Of a stretch of 64,000 bases of DNA, positions 20,937 through 31,907 are shown piece by piece (the stretch's first letter is position 1; the number at the start of each line of letters is the position of its first letter). The stretch is from Beroe forskalii. Taxonomy: Eukaryota; Ctenophora; Nuda; Beroida; Beroidae. The stretch spans positions 362,282-426,281 of the forward strand of contig WFMF01000131.1 in NCBI GenBank assembly GCA_011033025.1. Direction: 5' to 3'. Position numbers and translations under genes: made by a program. Under the pieces are notes generated by a model that saw only the letters and a list, made by a program, of their open reading frames with translations, was not told the DNA's origin and did no database searches.

Positions 20937-21374
20937 GGGCCATGCATAAAGGACGTCCGCAAAATTTCGGCTATTTTAGAACTAGACCCTTCCCTCCCCC
21001 CCTTGTCCGCATCTGTCCGCAATCTGCAATACCCCCCCCCCCTCCGGAAGTCCGCATTTTCATTCAAAATCTTTTGGTCGCCATTTTTATACTCATTTTC
21101 TCGAATAAGGTGACAAAAATCAACTTTATTATTTGACTCTCAGTCAAAATTCTAAATAATCGACTATTTTCTTGGCCTAACCAGGACCCTGATTACACGC
21201 ACGGAGTGCGCGACGACCCTGGTTAGGGGAAACTATTTTCTAGTGTAAAAATAGTCAAATTTTCATGAATGCGGACGTCTGCATTTGGCGAAACACCCCC
21301 CTCGGCCCCATGTCCACAAACGTCCGCATTGGCCAGACTCTCCCCTTTTTGCGGACGTCCTTTATGGATGGCCC
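20937..21374. mobile_element. MITE-like element, 438 bp
   Basis: The ends GGGCCATGCATAAAGGACGT and its complement (CCTTTATGGATGGCCC, one mismatch) are inverted, and internal TGCGGACGT phrases are mirrored further in. The middle is C-rich and AT-rich with no ORF. Target duplication not identifiable by eye. Confidence 0.7.
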
Positions 21375-21379
21375 AAACT

Positions 21380-22560
21380 TTTTACCAAACTCGAAAATAC
21401 CATTGAGAACGTAAATTATGAATTTAAATATTGGAAACGTGTCCAAAATACACAATAACGAAATTGCAGATTCTTTGTTGAAATGCACGTTCAGTTTTTG
21501 CGCGTAATCACCAATAACCATAGCAACGCGCGCAACTGGTGAATTAAATCTTGCACTCGATCCTGTTTTCCGCGATACTTGTTCCAACTTTGAGCATAAA
21601 TTACGCAAAATCTAAAGCCTAAGTTCAAATCAGAATTAAACTTTTCTAGACGGAATTTATTTTTCTACTACCCTGCAAAAAAACGCGGAATTTCAACTCC
21701 CTTTTTTAGGCGGCGCATGGGCCCTACTAAGCACGTGGCGAGGGCGTTTCAGATGGCTTCCCTGTGATCGGGTGGTTACTGTTTTTTACGTTCAACTGAT
21801 TATAACCTGCATTCGTTGAAGCATCACTCCAATATCGTTCACTTTTTGTGACATTTTCAAACGTCTTAAAATCTGAAAGTTTAGTCTTTAAAGCACATAT
21901 ATATAGGAAGAGAAAATAGAATCAACACGAAAAGAAAATACATATGCATGTAAAGATAATGGCAGTTCTTGTAAGCAGTTCTTGCAAACTGCTTACAAGA
22001 ATTTGTTCATTATTAGCATAGCTAATGATTCTTATAACTAGCAAAGTTCGCGACCTCCGGTCGCTGCAGCGAGAGGAACTCCTAGTCCTATGAACCCCTG
22101 TTAAATTCAAAACAGGATCTCGTGGCCAGATCACTTGAGACAAAAATACGTTTTTTGGGTTTATTTGTCAATAACTCAACCAGGGCTGGGTCCTGCTGGT
22201 ATGCAGTACCCGAGACCTTATTTCAAAATATTCATAGGATAATGAGAATTTGCTCATGAGAAAGTGCTTTACAATCCATATAGTCTTACTCTTGTTAACC
22301 GGTGTCAAGGGTTTAATTTCACGTCTTCTGATACGGAGTGGTGTCAGACCGGACAGACGGCAGACAAACATAATTACATAGATAAATATATATCTTGAAG
22401 AATTATATATAGTAAGATTGTAGCATTCTTCTCTCCTACTTTTCACTAACTGCAACAGATTAGCATTTCTATGCGTGCACGCTCTATTTCGGTGCGCGCG
22501 TTGCCATGATTACCCTTTTTCCTTTATAATATCAGTCGCGAAAGTGCCCGATATTATAAG
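21380..22560. other. No gene seen; one hairpin
   Basis: At 21969-22001 CTTGTAAGCAGTT and its complement AACTGCTTACAAG form a small stem-loop. The rest has only short ORFs. Confidence 0.4.
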
Positions 22561-22579
22561 ACATAAACCACTTCTAATC

Positions 22580-22830
22580 GCGCAGATTTTTTCCTGTTCC
22601 CAATCGCGTTTTTGTTTTACAAAAAGGCATTGAGAAAAGGTTAGCAGAGATCGTGTTTTGTGGGGGTAGTGTGTATACTACCTTTATGCGTACTGTTAAA
22701 TCTGAAATAGGTGGTGCTGCACGCGACCCTATGTCGTTGGTGGTACACTTTCAAGCATCCAACTGCTCCTTTATAATATCACTCTCGTCAGAGTACCTTG
22801 GTGTAGTGACATCCTTTGCATTGTGGGTTG
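22580..22830. repeat. Dispersed repeat, copy 2 of 2
   Basis: Same orientation and order as 655-945, with the GGT microsatellite reduced and several substitutions. Confidence 0.6.
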
Positions 22831-22849
22831 CAGTTAGCTAACAGCGTTG

Positions 22850-23650
22850 TAGGTATTTGAGTTCAAAGCTCTGTTCATTACGGTGTTGAAATTAATTCTC
22901 TCTCAAGAATTTAACAATTCTTTCATCATGAAATCAAAACTTCTTCACGGAATTAATCAAGTAATTGATTGGATTTGAATCTCATAGTCATTTGGCCTTC
23001 TTTGAGTAGCGGGCAATTCGGGCAATTTACAATGGTCAGTATTACTGAATGATCTAAATAATTGACGAGAGGAAAAAAGACATGAGACTTTGTCTCGGTT
23101 CATGATTGATAATAATGAAATATCTAAATCCTTATCTTAATCTTGGTCAGTAAATATTATATTGTGTATCTCAATCTTGAAAAACAATCAAGGCAAGGCG
23201 GGGTAAAACAATAACGAACATTGCAACGGTTTGATATCTGCAACACAACACATAAGAAAACGTAACGCGTAAGGAAAAAGGTGATCATAATTATGAAACT
23301 CTGAACGGCGCGCAACTAAAGTCTTAACGAATCTTCAAAGAGTTCTACAAAATGGCGGGAATGCGCGCGCGAACATTTGGCACGTGGAACATAATCGCCC
23401 ACGAGATATTTTTATCTGTGCGCGTTAATTCAAACTTGTTGGAGAGGGAAAAATATAGCGCCCGCATAACGACGAATATCTATAAAAACTAAAATTGATT
23501 CAATTATGTTAGTATTGCGATGTGACACTAACTGATAGAAGAAGCGCGATTGTATCATGATTTGGATGGTCATTTTCATGCTTTATCGTCAACTCATCGT
23601 GTCGGTAAATAAGTCGGACATCGGTTGTCTATCAAATGACGGCGTTTTTT
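22850..23650. other. No gene seen
   Basis: Short ORFs only; nothing recognisable. Confidence 0.35.
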
Positions 23651-23654
23651 TATT

Positions 23655-23745
23655 ACCAGCCCCGGGAGACAGGAAATTAAGCACCTGCAAATTAAACGGG
23701 AACAACGGGCTCAAAAAATGCGCCGGCAGGCGCAATTCTTGTTGA
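23655..23745. repeat. Short inverted-repeat element, copy 3 of 3
   Basis: Begins CAGCCCCGGGAGACAG, has the AAATTAAGC(A)CCTGCA arm and ends GGCAGGCGCAATTCTTGTT, matching 3290-3372 in orientation. Confidence 0.55.
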
Positions 23746-23749
23746 TTTA

Positions 23750-25135
23750 GGCCTTAGAAGTGAAATTCATATGGGCTTTTTTGAAATTTGAAAATCTCCA
23801 TTTTTGTAGATTTTTGGGACAGGGCCAAATTGATAGTTTTATACTCAAGAACATTACTACCATGTTTCACGGACCACGCTCAGATACTGAATTAATGTTA
23901 ATTTTCGGCAAATCCCATGTATTTGGCCAATTTAGCCCATAAAAATTCCCCCAGAAACAATTAAACTGGCCTTATCTCAAAACGAAAATTTTCAATGTGG
24001 CTGGCATTATTTCGGCCGGTTTCCTGTGTCCTAGAGGACCCAACGTCACACGTGAATAATGTTTGTCTGTGCGGGCGCACACCATTGAATTTGAGCTTGC
24101 CAAGAAAATATCAAGAGAAACAAAGGCAAAAGGGAGAAAAGCGGTGCCGTTGCTATTGAAACCAATTTTTGCACGTGCAGATTATAATCAGTTCTATGCG
24201 AGTGCTTTCTATTACGCTACTACTTTTAAATGCTGAGCTGTAGTTCTTGAAAATTTGACGTAGTTTTACATCAAATTCAAGATTTAAAGATTTAAGAATA
24301 ATGGAGGATATTTCAGATGGATTGTTTTCATAAAACTGTGGCAGAGGTCGGTCGATGATCAAAGCTGAGTCGGTGATAACAGTAGTTACTGTAGTTCTGA
24401 AATTGACCGTTAAAGCATTAAAAGCAATAATTATTGAAGGTCTACAAAAGTGTAGAATTTAATCGAGTCAAATATAGGTGTAGCAGATTACGAAAAAAGT
24501 TCCTGGCCTGGATTAATGCGAACAAAACAAAAATTGTCATATGTCAGTGTGAGAATCAGTTGTTAGAGATAACATCATCTTGCAATCAAAACGGAACAAA
24601 AGTTACATGGTTTAAACGACTAAGAGTAACCAACGAAGTTCTATTTTCCGCTCTGCTTCTTCATAAAATTGAATATTTGATTTACTCGATGATTATTAAT
24701 TTCGATCTTTTGATGCGGTAAAAAGTAGCCAATCAATTTGAATAATAGTGTCTAAAATTTCCGAACGAGATGTTCCATAGCAGCGCCAAGTAAGCTGTGT
24801 GTAAGCAGGCCCAACGGGCCAGCTAGTTTCTATATAAACTACCTCACACTGAACTCTAACTCTAACTCACGCATCGTCACGTATACTGTACGCTCATTTA
24901 TCAAACTGACTCTTCAGAGCTACAATTTTACGATGATTCGTTATAGATAGGATCCGACTTTTTCTATTTTCTTTCCTGCAGGGGGCTACCGCCCTGGCCA
25001 GGGCCGGAAGACTGAAATGTTTCCTTCACCTGCAACCGCTTACAGCTTATATAGTTGCCAAGAGAATTAAGCGGGTAATAACTGTGTGCTTTATTGAAAA
25101 TGATGAATGAATCATTGATAGGATGATAATGTTTT
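23750..25135. other. No gene seen on either strand
   Basis: Includes another CCGCCCTGGCCAGGGC palindrome near 24989. It would hold an intron and downstream exons of the membrane-protein gene below, but I could not identify them. Confidence 0.3.
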
Positions 25136-25140
25136 CTTAC

Positions 25141-25282
25141 CAGTTTCATTGGTCTCATTAGGCGAACTCTTTGTTGCGCCGTCTGTCGTGGGATTTTTCT
25201 TATAAGCCGCATAAATTGAACCACATGTTATACCGATCAAAATAGCAACGATACATCCGATGATAGTCCATTTCTTTGCAAC
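25141..25282 (-). CDS. Internal exon encoding a single membrane-spanning segment
   Basis: On the minus strand an acceptor (GAAAACAG, ending 25283) is followed by 142 open bases and a strong donor, GTAAGA (from 25140). The frame is closed just upstream by TGA inside the putative intron, as expected for an exon. It encodes KKW, about 21 hydrophobic residues (TIIGCIVAILIGITCGSIYA), a YKK stop-transfer-like end, then a polar Thr/Ser/Asn-rich stalk with possible N-glycosylation sites NET NET. The layout fits a type II membrane protein with a short cytosolic tail and an outside stalk, but the family cannot be told from one exon. Neighbouring exons were not found. Confidence 0.45.
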
Positions 25283-25289
25283 CTGTTTT

Positions 25290-25860
25290 CATGGTGCTGT
25301 TACATGACCATAAACTGGACCAAAATTTTGGTGAGTTCAAAGTTTTGATAAATTTTTTGAGTACTTCTCTATAAAAATAGAATTTGATGTAAAGGGGGGG
25401 TCGGGTGGGGGTTCAATGTTCATCCCGTAAATGGGGTCCACGATTCGAATTTTAACGGAAAGAGATAGCGCTAAGCTTTTGATTGCATTCAATTCGTCTC
25501 GACGAAATGATCATTTTAGTACTTTGTTAGTTTGTCAAATCGGATGAAGCGAGAGCGCCAGAGTGACAGTCTATTGTGGACCAGAAATTGGCCAAATTGG
25601 CTACATTTTCCAAGATAAGAGCTTCAAACTTATTTTGCCCGTCATTTAACAAAAAATTAACAAAACTATGCGCCAAACGGGCATAAGATATTTTGGAATC
25701 ATAGATCAAAGTCCGGATCCGTTTACAAGATTTACCCCTCTTAGCAAAAAGAATTATAGAAAAATTTCACTCCTAGCAGAAGTTATCAGACATTGAGTGG
25801 AGGACACTTTGGAAAAAATTGCTAACCCAGCCGTTTAATAATAATATAATAATTTACGTT
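25290..25860. other. No gene seen
   Basis: AT-rich, with a GGGGGGGTCGGGTGGGGG run at about 25394-25412. No motif. Confidence 0.35.
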
Positions 25861-25869
25861 TTTCAGGAA

Positions 25870-26385
25870 ACCATAACAAAAAGAAATTAACTTCAATAAA
25901 CGTTTATTAAACGTGCTTTTGCGTAACGGATAAAACGATATAAACTGGTTTGAAGTTTAATAAACGTTTCTCGGGAAATGTTTCGTACGGGAATAAAACA
26001 GAAAATGAGGTTTTGTGGTTTGGTTTATTAATTTTTTTCGAAAAAAACGTTTTTGATTGGTTTCCCCGAAACGATAAATAAACCATTTAATAAGTAATTT
26101 AATCACTTAATTATTTTTTATTTCTCATCTTAGACTTTGTGAGTCCTCTGTCGACCATGTGTATACAGTATATACGTCATAATTATAACAAAAATCATAT
26201 AACAGGGACATCACCCACTGTGTTCGCCTTGCAAGGAAAATATAGTTGAGAATTCAGGATAAGGGATTATACTTATAAGAATAAAATGTTTCCTTGTGTT
26301 TACATGCAAAACCTCATTAACTTCGTTTTCAAGGTTTATTTTTGGTTTGAGAAAAACGTTAAAATATGAAACCAAAAATTAACGT
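25870..26385. repeat. AAACGTTTATT-type dispersed short repeat, left block
   Basis: Many irregular copies of (A)AACGTTTAT and TTTTGGTTT phrases in both orientations. The block is interrupted by the TTAA element at 26386-27239 and continues to about 27850. Confidence 0.6.
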
Positions 26386-27239
26386 TTAAGGGGGGTTCAA
26401 GCCAAATTTTTGGGAAAACACGTTTCTGAGATATCGGTTGACCCAAAAGGTATACCCCGTGGGCCAACTTTTTGGCCAGGTTTGGTACCCCCAAATGGCG
26501 ATTTGAGGTCCAAAAAACCTCTAAAAAACCACAAAATCGCAATTTTCTCAGTTCGCGTTTTTTCGAAAGTGCTCTTTACTCAACGGCTAAAAACTCAAGC
26601 TACGATTGATATTTTTGCATAATTCTTTTTTTACGTAAAACTAGACTAAACTCCGCAGAAACTAATACAGCCGGATTTTTGAGTTAGGCCTTCAAAAATT
26701 TTTGGCGCCACGTGCGCCAAATTTTTGGCAAAAATTTGGCGCACGTGGCGCCAAAAATTTTTTGGAGGTTTTTTAGAGGTTTTTTGGACCTCAAATCGCC
26801 ATTTTAGCAGCAATCAACCCCAAACTTGCAGAGAATACGTTATCCAACGCTATTTAACGAATAAAGTTGGTCTCATTCAAAAATGTTGACATTTGCACAA
26901 GTTACGGGCCAAAATTGGCTTGCGCGACGCGCGTATGCCCATATATGGGCATGCGTTTTTCGGCCATAACTCGGCCATTTTTTGAGATATCGACTTCAAA
27001 TTTTTTATGGTAACTCAGGGGACCATTATCTATCGATTGCACACCTCAGATCCCGCCCACGTTGCTTTTGAAAAAATATGCCAATCTTGTGTCCATATTT
27101 GGGCACGGCACCACGGCGGCGCCAGTGGGTCTGGAAGTACCAAACCCGGCCAAAAAGTTGGCCCACGGGGTATACCTTTTGGGTCAACCGTTATCTCAGA
27201 AACGTGTTTTCCCAAAAATTTGGCTTGAACCCCCCTTAA
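26386..27239. mobile_element. TTAA-flanked TIR element, 854 bp
   Basis: The left end TTAAGGGGGGTTCAAGCC is mirrored by GGCTTGAACCCCCCTTAA on the right; the arms extend about 110 bp. TTAA on both sides fits a piggyBac/Kolobok-type target site. Inside are a second inverted pair (about 26495-26535 with 26765-26806) and a perfect hairpin on TTTTGGCGCCACGTGCGCC near 26697-26762. No transposase ORF. It is inserted inside the AACGTTTA repeat block. Confidence 0.8.
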
Positions 27240-27850
27240 AAAGTTTATTTTTGGTTTACTGAATACCATTATTTTGATTGGAATTGCGTTTTATTTATGG
27301 CATCAGATAAACGTTACAAATACGTTTATCTTTGGTTTGAAGAAAGCGTTTCTCTCCCACCAAAAATAAACGTTTTTGTACCGTATATTTTCGGTTTAAG
27401 AAAGACGTTTTTGTGAACCAAAAATAAACGTTTTTGAAACGTTTATTTTCGTTTCTGTGAAAACGTTCCTAGAAGACCAACAATATATTATATGATTCTA
27501 AAAAGTTTATTTTTGGTTGGAGAGACACGTTTACTGCAAACCGAAAATGAACGTAAACGTATTTTAAACGTTAACTTGAGGTTAATTTGTAGTACGTAAG
27601 TTACCAAGTTAGTTAATAATTCCAATTCAAAAATCAGTCTCCTGTAAACCAAAGATAAACGTTTTCTAAGCGTTTATCATTGGTTTCATATCAATATTTT
27701 GGATGAACCTGAATCAAACGTATCAGAAACGTTAATTTTTGGGATTTCAATAAACGTTTCTACAGAAAAGTTTATAAAACGTATCAAAAACGATTATCCA
27801 TAAAACGTTTGACGGAAACCAAATTTAAACGTTTATTATCGGTTTGGTTT
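27240..27850. repeat. AAACGTTTATT-type dispersed short repeat, right block
   Basis: Continuation of the block at 25870-26385, with about twenty AACGTTTAT-like motifs alternating with TTTGGTTT, no fixed period. Confidence 0.6.
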
Positions 27851-28099
27851 GGATGTGCCGGCTGGGAATTCATGGATTTTTGGGAGGTTTTTATGGATTA
27901 AAATGGCCAAACTACATCCAATTCACTTTGCCTATCGATCGGTTTGCCCATCGATATTGACCTCAATGATAGGCAAATCAAGTTTGAAGCTCATACTCTG
28001 AAAAATGTGGCCAATATAGGTCCAAAAAAGGCCAACTTCGACTTGGGCGCGCGTGTTTCGCAATTTTTGACACTGATGTATGGTCTTATTTTGTCAACT

Positions 28100-28650
28100 A
28101 CGATGCGTATTTAAGCATTTAGAATCAGCGGGTGGCTAGAGAAACGTAGAGGTAGAGGGACGGGTGTCCGAGGTTGATTTTCGTTTTTTTTTTTCAGACA
28201 GGTAGAGCAGAACGCGAGCTACAGGTAAGTTTAGGGCATAAGACAAAACGTCTTATTGAGCCGATTTTTGATTTAGGCCTTATAAAGTTAGAAACTGTGA
28301 AAATATTGGCTTGTGAAATTTGAAGAACCTTATTTTTGAGTTTTGACCATTTTCGGGACAGGAGCTAGCATTGAATTATTATTTTCGGCAAATCGAGTTA
28401 GAAGTTCGCGTGCGTTCTGTAACTACAAGCAAAACCGTGATAAAAAACATAACTTCAGATAGGAAAAAGATATTTTCATGGGGTAAAAACCTACTGGTAG
28501 CTGGCATTTTGCTCTTTCACACAAACGTTGAAAAACGGAAATCAACGTCGGATCCTCTACAGCCCCCGGCCCCCATAATTGCCCTGAGACCCGACAGTCA
28601 ACTATACCCCAAAACCATGCCTCAATTCAGGGTTCTTGATGTGATAGGCT
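28100..28650. repeat. Decayed fragment of the family F foldback
   Basis: Phrases shared with 34362-35075 appear in order: GTCCGAGGTTGATTTTCG, CAGAACGC, GATTTAGGCCTTA, CGGCAAATCGAGTT, GGGGTAAAAACCTACTGGTAGCTGGC. The arms are incomplete. The plus-strand ORF over it is not a gene. Confidence 0.6.
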
Positions 28651-28793
28651 TATAGGGAATGTAAATGTTATGACTTCATAAATGGCAAATGATATTTACT
28701 AACATATAATATTACATTTTCAAGGTGCTACTTAAGCACTCTGTTTTTTTTATTTTCATTTACATCATACAACGTGTATCTAATACTTACGTT

Positions 28794-29445
28794 TTAAGGG
28801 GGCTGGATGATGGGGGGGGGGCTGAGGGTCCGATGTCAGTTTTCGGGATTTTGTTGTTTCTGATAGAGGTTCTCGCTAGCTACCAGTAGTTTTTTAGGGC
28901 ATAGATCCGTTTGCCACCTTGTCCAGGCGCCAGTCTAATGCAGGTCTAGCGCTGGTTTAATGCAGGTCTAACGCCAGTCTAGTGCAGGTCTAATGCAGTT
29001 TTGGCGCCGGTTTTGTGCAGGTTTAGCGATTTCGTCTCTGATTACAATGTGCGCGCAAACTTCTACACGATTTGCCGAAAATCATTTTTAAATCCTATCG
29101 CCTCCTGCAGTTTTTAAGGAAACCCCTAGAAACTTGGTAGATATGTTTTAGGGCATAAAAAACTATTGGCGGGTCAGATTTTTGATTTTGGCCTCAGATG
29201 TGAAAATAGGGGCTTTTGAAATTTTAAAAATCGTCATCTTTGACCATTTTTGGAGTCAACATTGAAAATTCATATTTTCACTTCTGAGGCCTAAATCAAA
29301 AATCGGACCGATCAAAAGTTTTGTTTCATGCCCTAGAACATAACTACCAAGTTTCAAGGGTTTTACTCAAAAACTGTAGGAGGAAATAGATTTTTTAAAG
29401 TTAATTTTCGGCAAAATGAGTTGTAAGTTTGCGCACGCAGTGAAA
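28794..29445. mobile_element. Family F foldback, partial copy
   Basis: Begins TTAAGGGGGCTGG and mirrors itself around about 29250 (GATTTAGGCC...AAAAATC on both sides). The right arm is cut off where another copy begins. About 28920-29030 holds a small 22-bp-unit tandem repeat (GTCTAATGCAGGTCTA with variants) absent from the sister copies. Confidence 0.65.
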
Positions 29446-29835
29446 TTAAGGGGGCAGGGGGGGTCTTCAGGGTGTCGATGCGCAAGATGGAGTTTTTGGC
29501 TAGGAATGATAGAGGAGCATCGTAGGTACCAGAAAAACTTTACGGAATGAAAAAATCTTGTTCCTAGCCTGAGTTATGGGATTTTGAAAATCGGAATTTG
29601 CTTGTAATTACAGTACGCGCGCAAATTTCTATCACGATTTGCCGAAAATGATCTTAAAAATCTATCTCCTACATTTTTTGGAGAATCGTCCTGAAACTTT
29701 CCAGATATGTTCTAGGGATTAAAATGAAGAGATTTGTTCAGTAGATTTTTGATTTAGGCCTTTAAACCGAAAATATTCGATTTTGAAATTTCGAGGTGCC
29801 AAATTTTGATGATTTTTTCCCCACCAATTTTTCTT
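29442..29835. mobile_element. Family F foldback, half copy
   Basis: Starts TTAAGGGGGCAGGGGGGGTC like 13147 and follows that arm to its midpoint (GCCAAATTTTGATGATTTTT), then stops. Only one arm is present. Confidence 0.7.
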
Positions 29836-29990
29836 TTTGATTCACGGAAAAAAGTGGTAATTTAGCACTTTTAGTATCCATGCGTTTTTATGATTCTTTC
29901 ATATATTGAGGCAGAAAATATTGAAGGACTGATATTTTCAAAATCTTAGGGATCACGTGATAAAAACCATATCCAAATACACAGTATCCT

Positions 29991-31277
29991 ATGTTGTGGC
30001 TTTTATTTTGTCTCTCTTCCGCTTCTCAGTCAGCAGACAACCATATCTTTGATGGGAGTCAGGTGTTCATCTATAACAAGGCTGCTGGTGGACATTACAG
30101 ATTGATATCCCGAAGAAAGCAATGCAAAGAATTATTTGATGCCTACAAAAGTTCGCCATGGAACTTTGGCTATAAGATCCTTCACGAATATTGCCCATTA
30201 TCCTTGTTTTCACATGCCCTCGAATTTGAGCATCTTTGGACTCTTGACGAACACCCAACCAGGCACGGTTTCTTTTATATAAGAAACACAGCAAATCCAG
30301 ATGAAAAATGGAAATTTGGCACGCCCATTGAAGGAGCGATTGCAAGGAGGATCTTGCTAGCGCCTAAAGTTTCTTTACTGACTAGAGAAAGTATTGGCAA
30401 CGTATACGTATCTTGGGACAAATCATATCATGAACATAATCTATTCAAATTTCTTGATGATGACAATGGATATTTCTACATAGGTAGTCCAAGATTTGGA
30501 TGCTTGTTAGGAGGTCTTCAAATTAATGTTGAAAAATGTAAAAAAGTTGGGAAATATACAGGATCCAGGTGGAAGGTTGTTCCTCGGTTAAAAGCCATAG
30601 AAATTAAATCAAAGGTAGTTTTTGGACCAGTAGATAACCTACAAAACCCATTTCCAGATGGCCCATACACAATAACTGTTCAACGTGGAGTAACAAGAAC
30701 ACAAAGTACCCAAGTAAGAGACTTACAGTCTTACAAAGCCTCATTGGAATCCTCGCTCTCACAGGCTGTAGCTAGTGTTGAGTTTACTTATGAGATAGAA
30801 AATACAGTGACATCATCAGAGGAAACTAGCTGGGTTAGAACAGAAGCAAGGACAGTAACAGTGCCTGCTCATTGTAAATATGCAGTGGTTCAGTTTGTTG
30901 CTGATGTCAAGGGAGAACTGGATGATGACTCTTGTCAGATATTGAACGGGAATATCAAAATCTTTGTCAGTAGAGATAAGTATTTCTATGATGACGATGG
31001 GAATAAGATTAACATTTACACATTGGAGAGTGTGGAAGAAGAAACAGAAGCGAAAGGAGAAGAGGAAGTTAATGAAAAAAAGGGAGTTAATGAAGAAGAG
31101 GAAGTTAATGGGGAAGAGGAAGTTAATGAAGAAGAGGAAATTAATGCAGAAGAGGAAAATAGTGAAGAAGGGGAAGTTAATGAAGAAGATCAAGTTAATG
31201 AAGAAGAGGAAGTTTATGGAGAAGAGGAAGTTAATGGAGAAGGGGAAGTTAATAAGGGAGAGGAAGTTTATGGATAA
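29991..31277 (+). CDS. Secreted protein with aerolysin-like pore-forming region and acidic repeat tail
   Basis: This intact single-exon ORF of 428 codons starts with a signal peptide (hydrophobic 1-14, small residues near 12-15). Residues about 20-200 contain repeated short strands such as HLWTLDEH, GFFYIRNT, GYFYIGSP and SRWKVVP, resembling a beta-trefoil lectin-like fold. Residues 225-345 have alternating polar/hydrophobic Thr/Ser-rich strands (TVQRGVTRTQST, EIENTVTSSEETSW, RTVTVPAHCKYAVVQF), the pattern of aerolysin/ETX-MTX2-type beta-pore-forming proteins. In that family such proteins bind a surface glycan or lipid, oligomerise and insert a beta-barrel; here that is inference. Residues 350-428 are an EEEVN-type acidic repeat made by a 15-bp tandem unit, unusual for the family. 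There is no obvious intron or poly(A) signal, and repeats lie on both sides. Confidence 0.6.
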   Translation: MLWLLFCLSSASQSADNHIFDGSQVFIYNKAAGGHYRLISRRKQCKELFDAYKSSPWNFGYKILHEYCPLSLFSHALEFEHLWTLDEHPTRHGFFYIRNTANPDEKWKFGTPIEGAIARRILLAPKVSLLTRESIGNVYVSWDKSYHEHNLFKFLDDDNGYFYIGSPRFGCLLGGLQINVEKCKKVGKYTGSRWKVVPRLKAIEIKSKVVFGPVDNLQNPFPDGPYTITVQRGVTRTQSTQVRDLQSYKASLESSLSQAVASVEFTYEIENTVTSSEETSWVRTEARTVTVPAHCKYAVVQFVADVKGELDDDSCQILNGNIKIFVSRDKYFYDDDGNKINIYTLESVEEETEAKGEEEVNEKKGVNEEEEVNGEEEVNEEEEINAEEENSEEGEVNEEDQVNEEEEVYGEEEVNGEGEVNKGEEVYG

Positions 31278-31559
31278 TCATGAACAGTAAGGTGAAATGT
31301 AATGCTATCAATGATCTGATGACATTGTGGGACTTGTTCGATTTAATGTTTTGATCAACAGATAAGAACTGATAAAAGTACCTACGGTATGATATGGGAA
31401 GTATGAGCAAAACGTTGTTATTGGGAAATGGGAATAGTAGAATATTGATTAAGTTAGAAGAGCACTTACATTAAATCTCATCAAAACTATAATGAAATTA
31501 TTATGAAATGTGCTTGATATCGTTATGAATTGAGTTATTCTGATCATTCTGATCACTCT

Positions 31560-31720
31560 GAATTCTTTGATTGTTTTCGTTCAAACATAGAATCAAAATC
31601 ATGAATAACGATTTTCACGTTTTCGTTCAAACATAGAACGTTTTCGTTCAATCATAGAACGTTTTCGTTCAAACATAGAATTAAAATCATGAATAACGAT
31701 TTTCACTCACCGATGTATCC
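31560..31720. repeat. CGTTTTCGTTCAAACATAGA repeat, about 4 copies
   Basis: Four copies of the 20-bp phrase, two followed by the segment ATCATGAATAACGATTTTCAC, so a compound tandem repeat. Confidence 0.8.
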
Positions 31721-31907
31721 ATGATTCGGAACGTTTCCTCCATTGAAAATCAGATAATTCGATGTAAGTTGTAACTGAAAAATATATATGCATCTAATTA
31801 AAAATTCAAATTGATATTCGAGAAAAAATATTATTGAAAAATTCAAAAATATTTTCATAGAACAAACGCAACGAACAATCGTTTCATTATAGTGAACATT
31901 TGAACAG

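Noticed and set aside
30816..31193. Minus-strand ORF rich in FFINF opposite the acidic tail
   Set aside because: Antisense of the EEEVN repeat.
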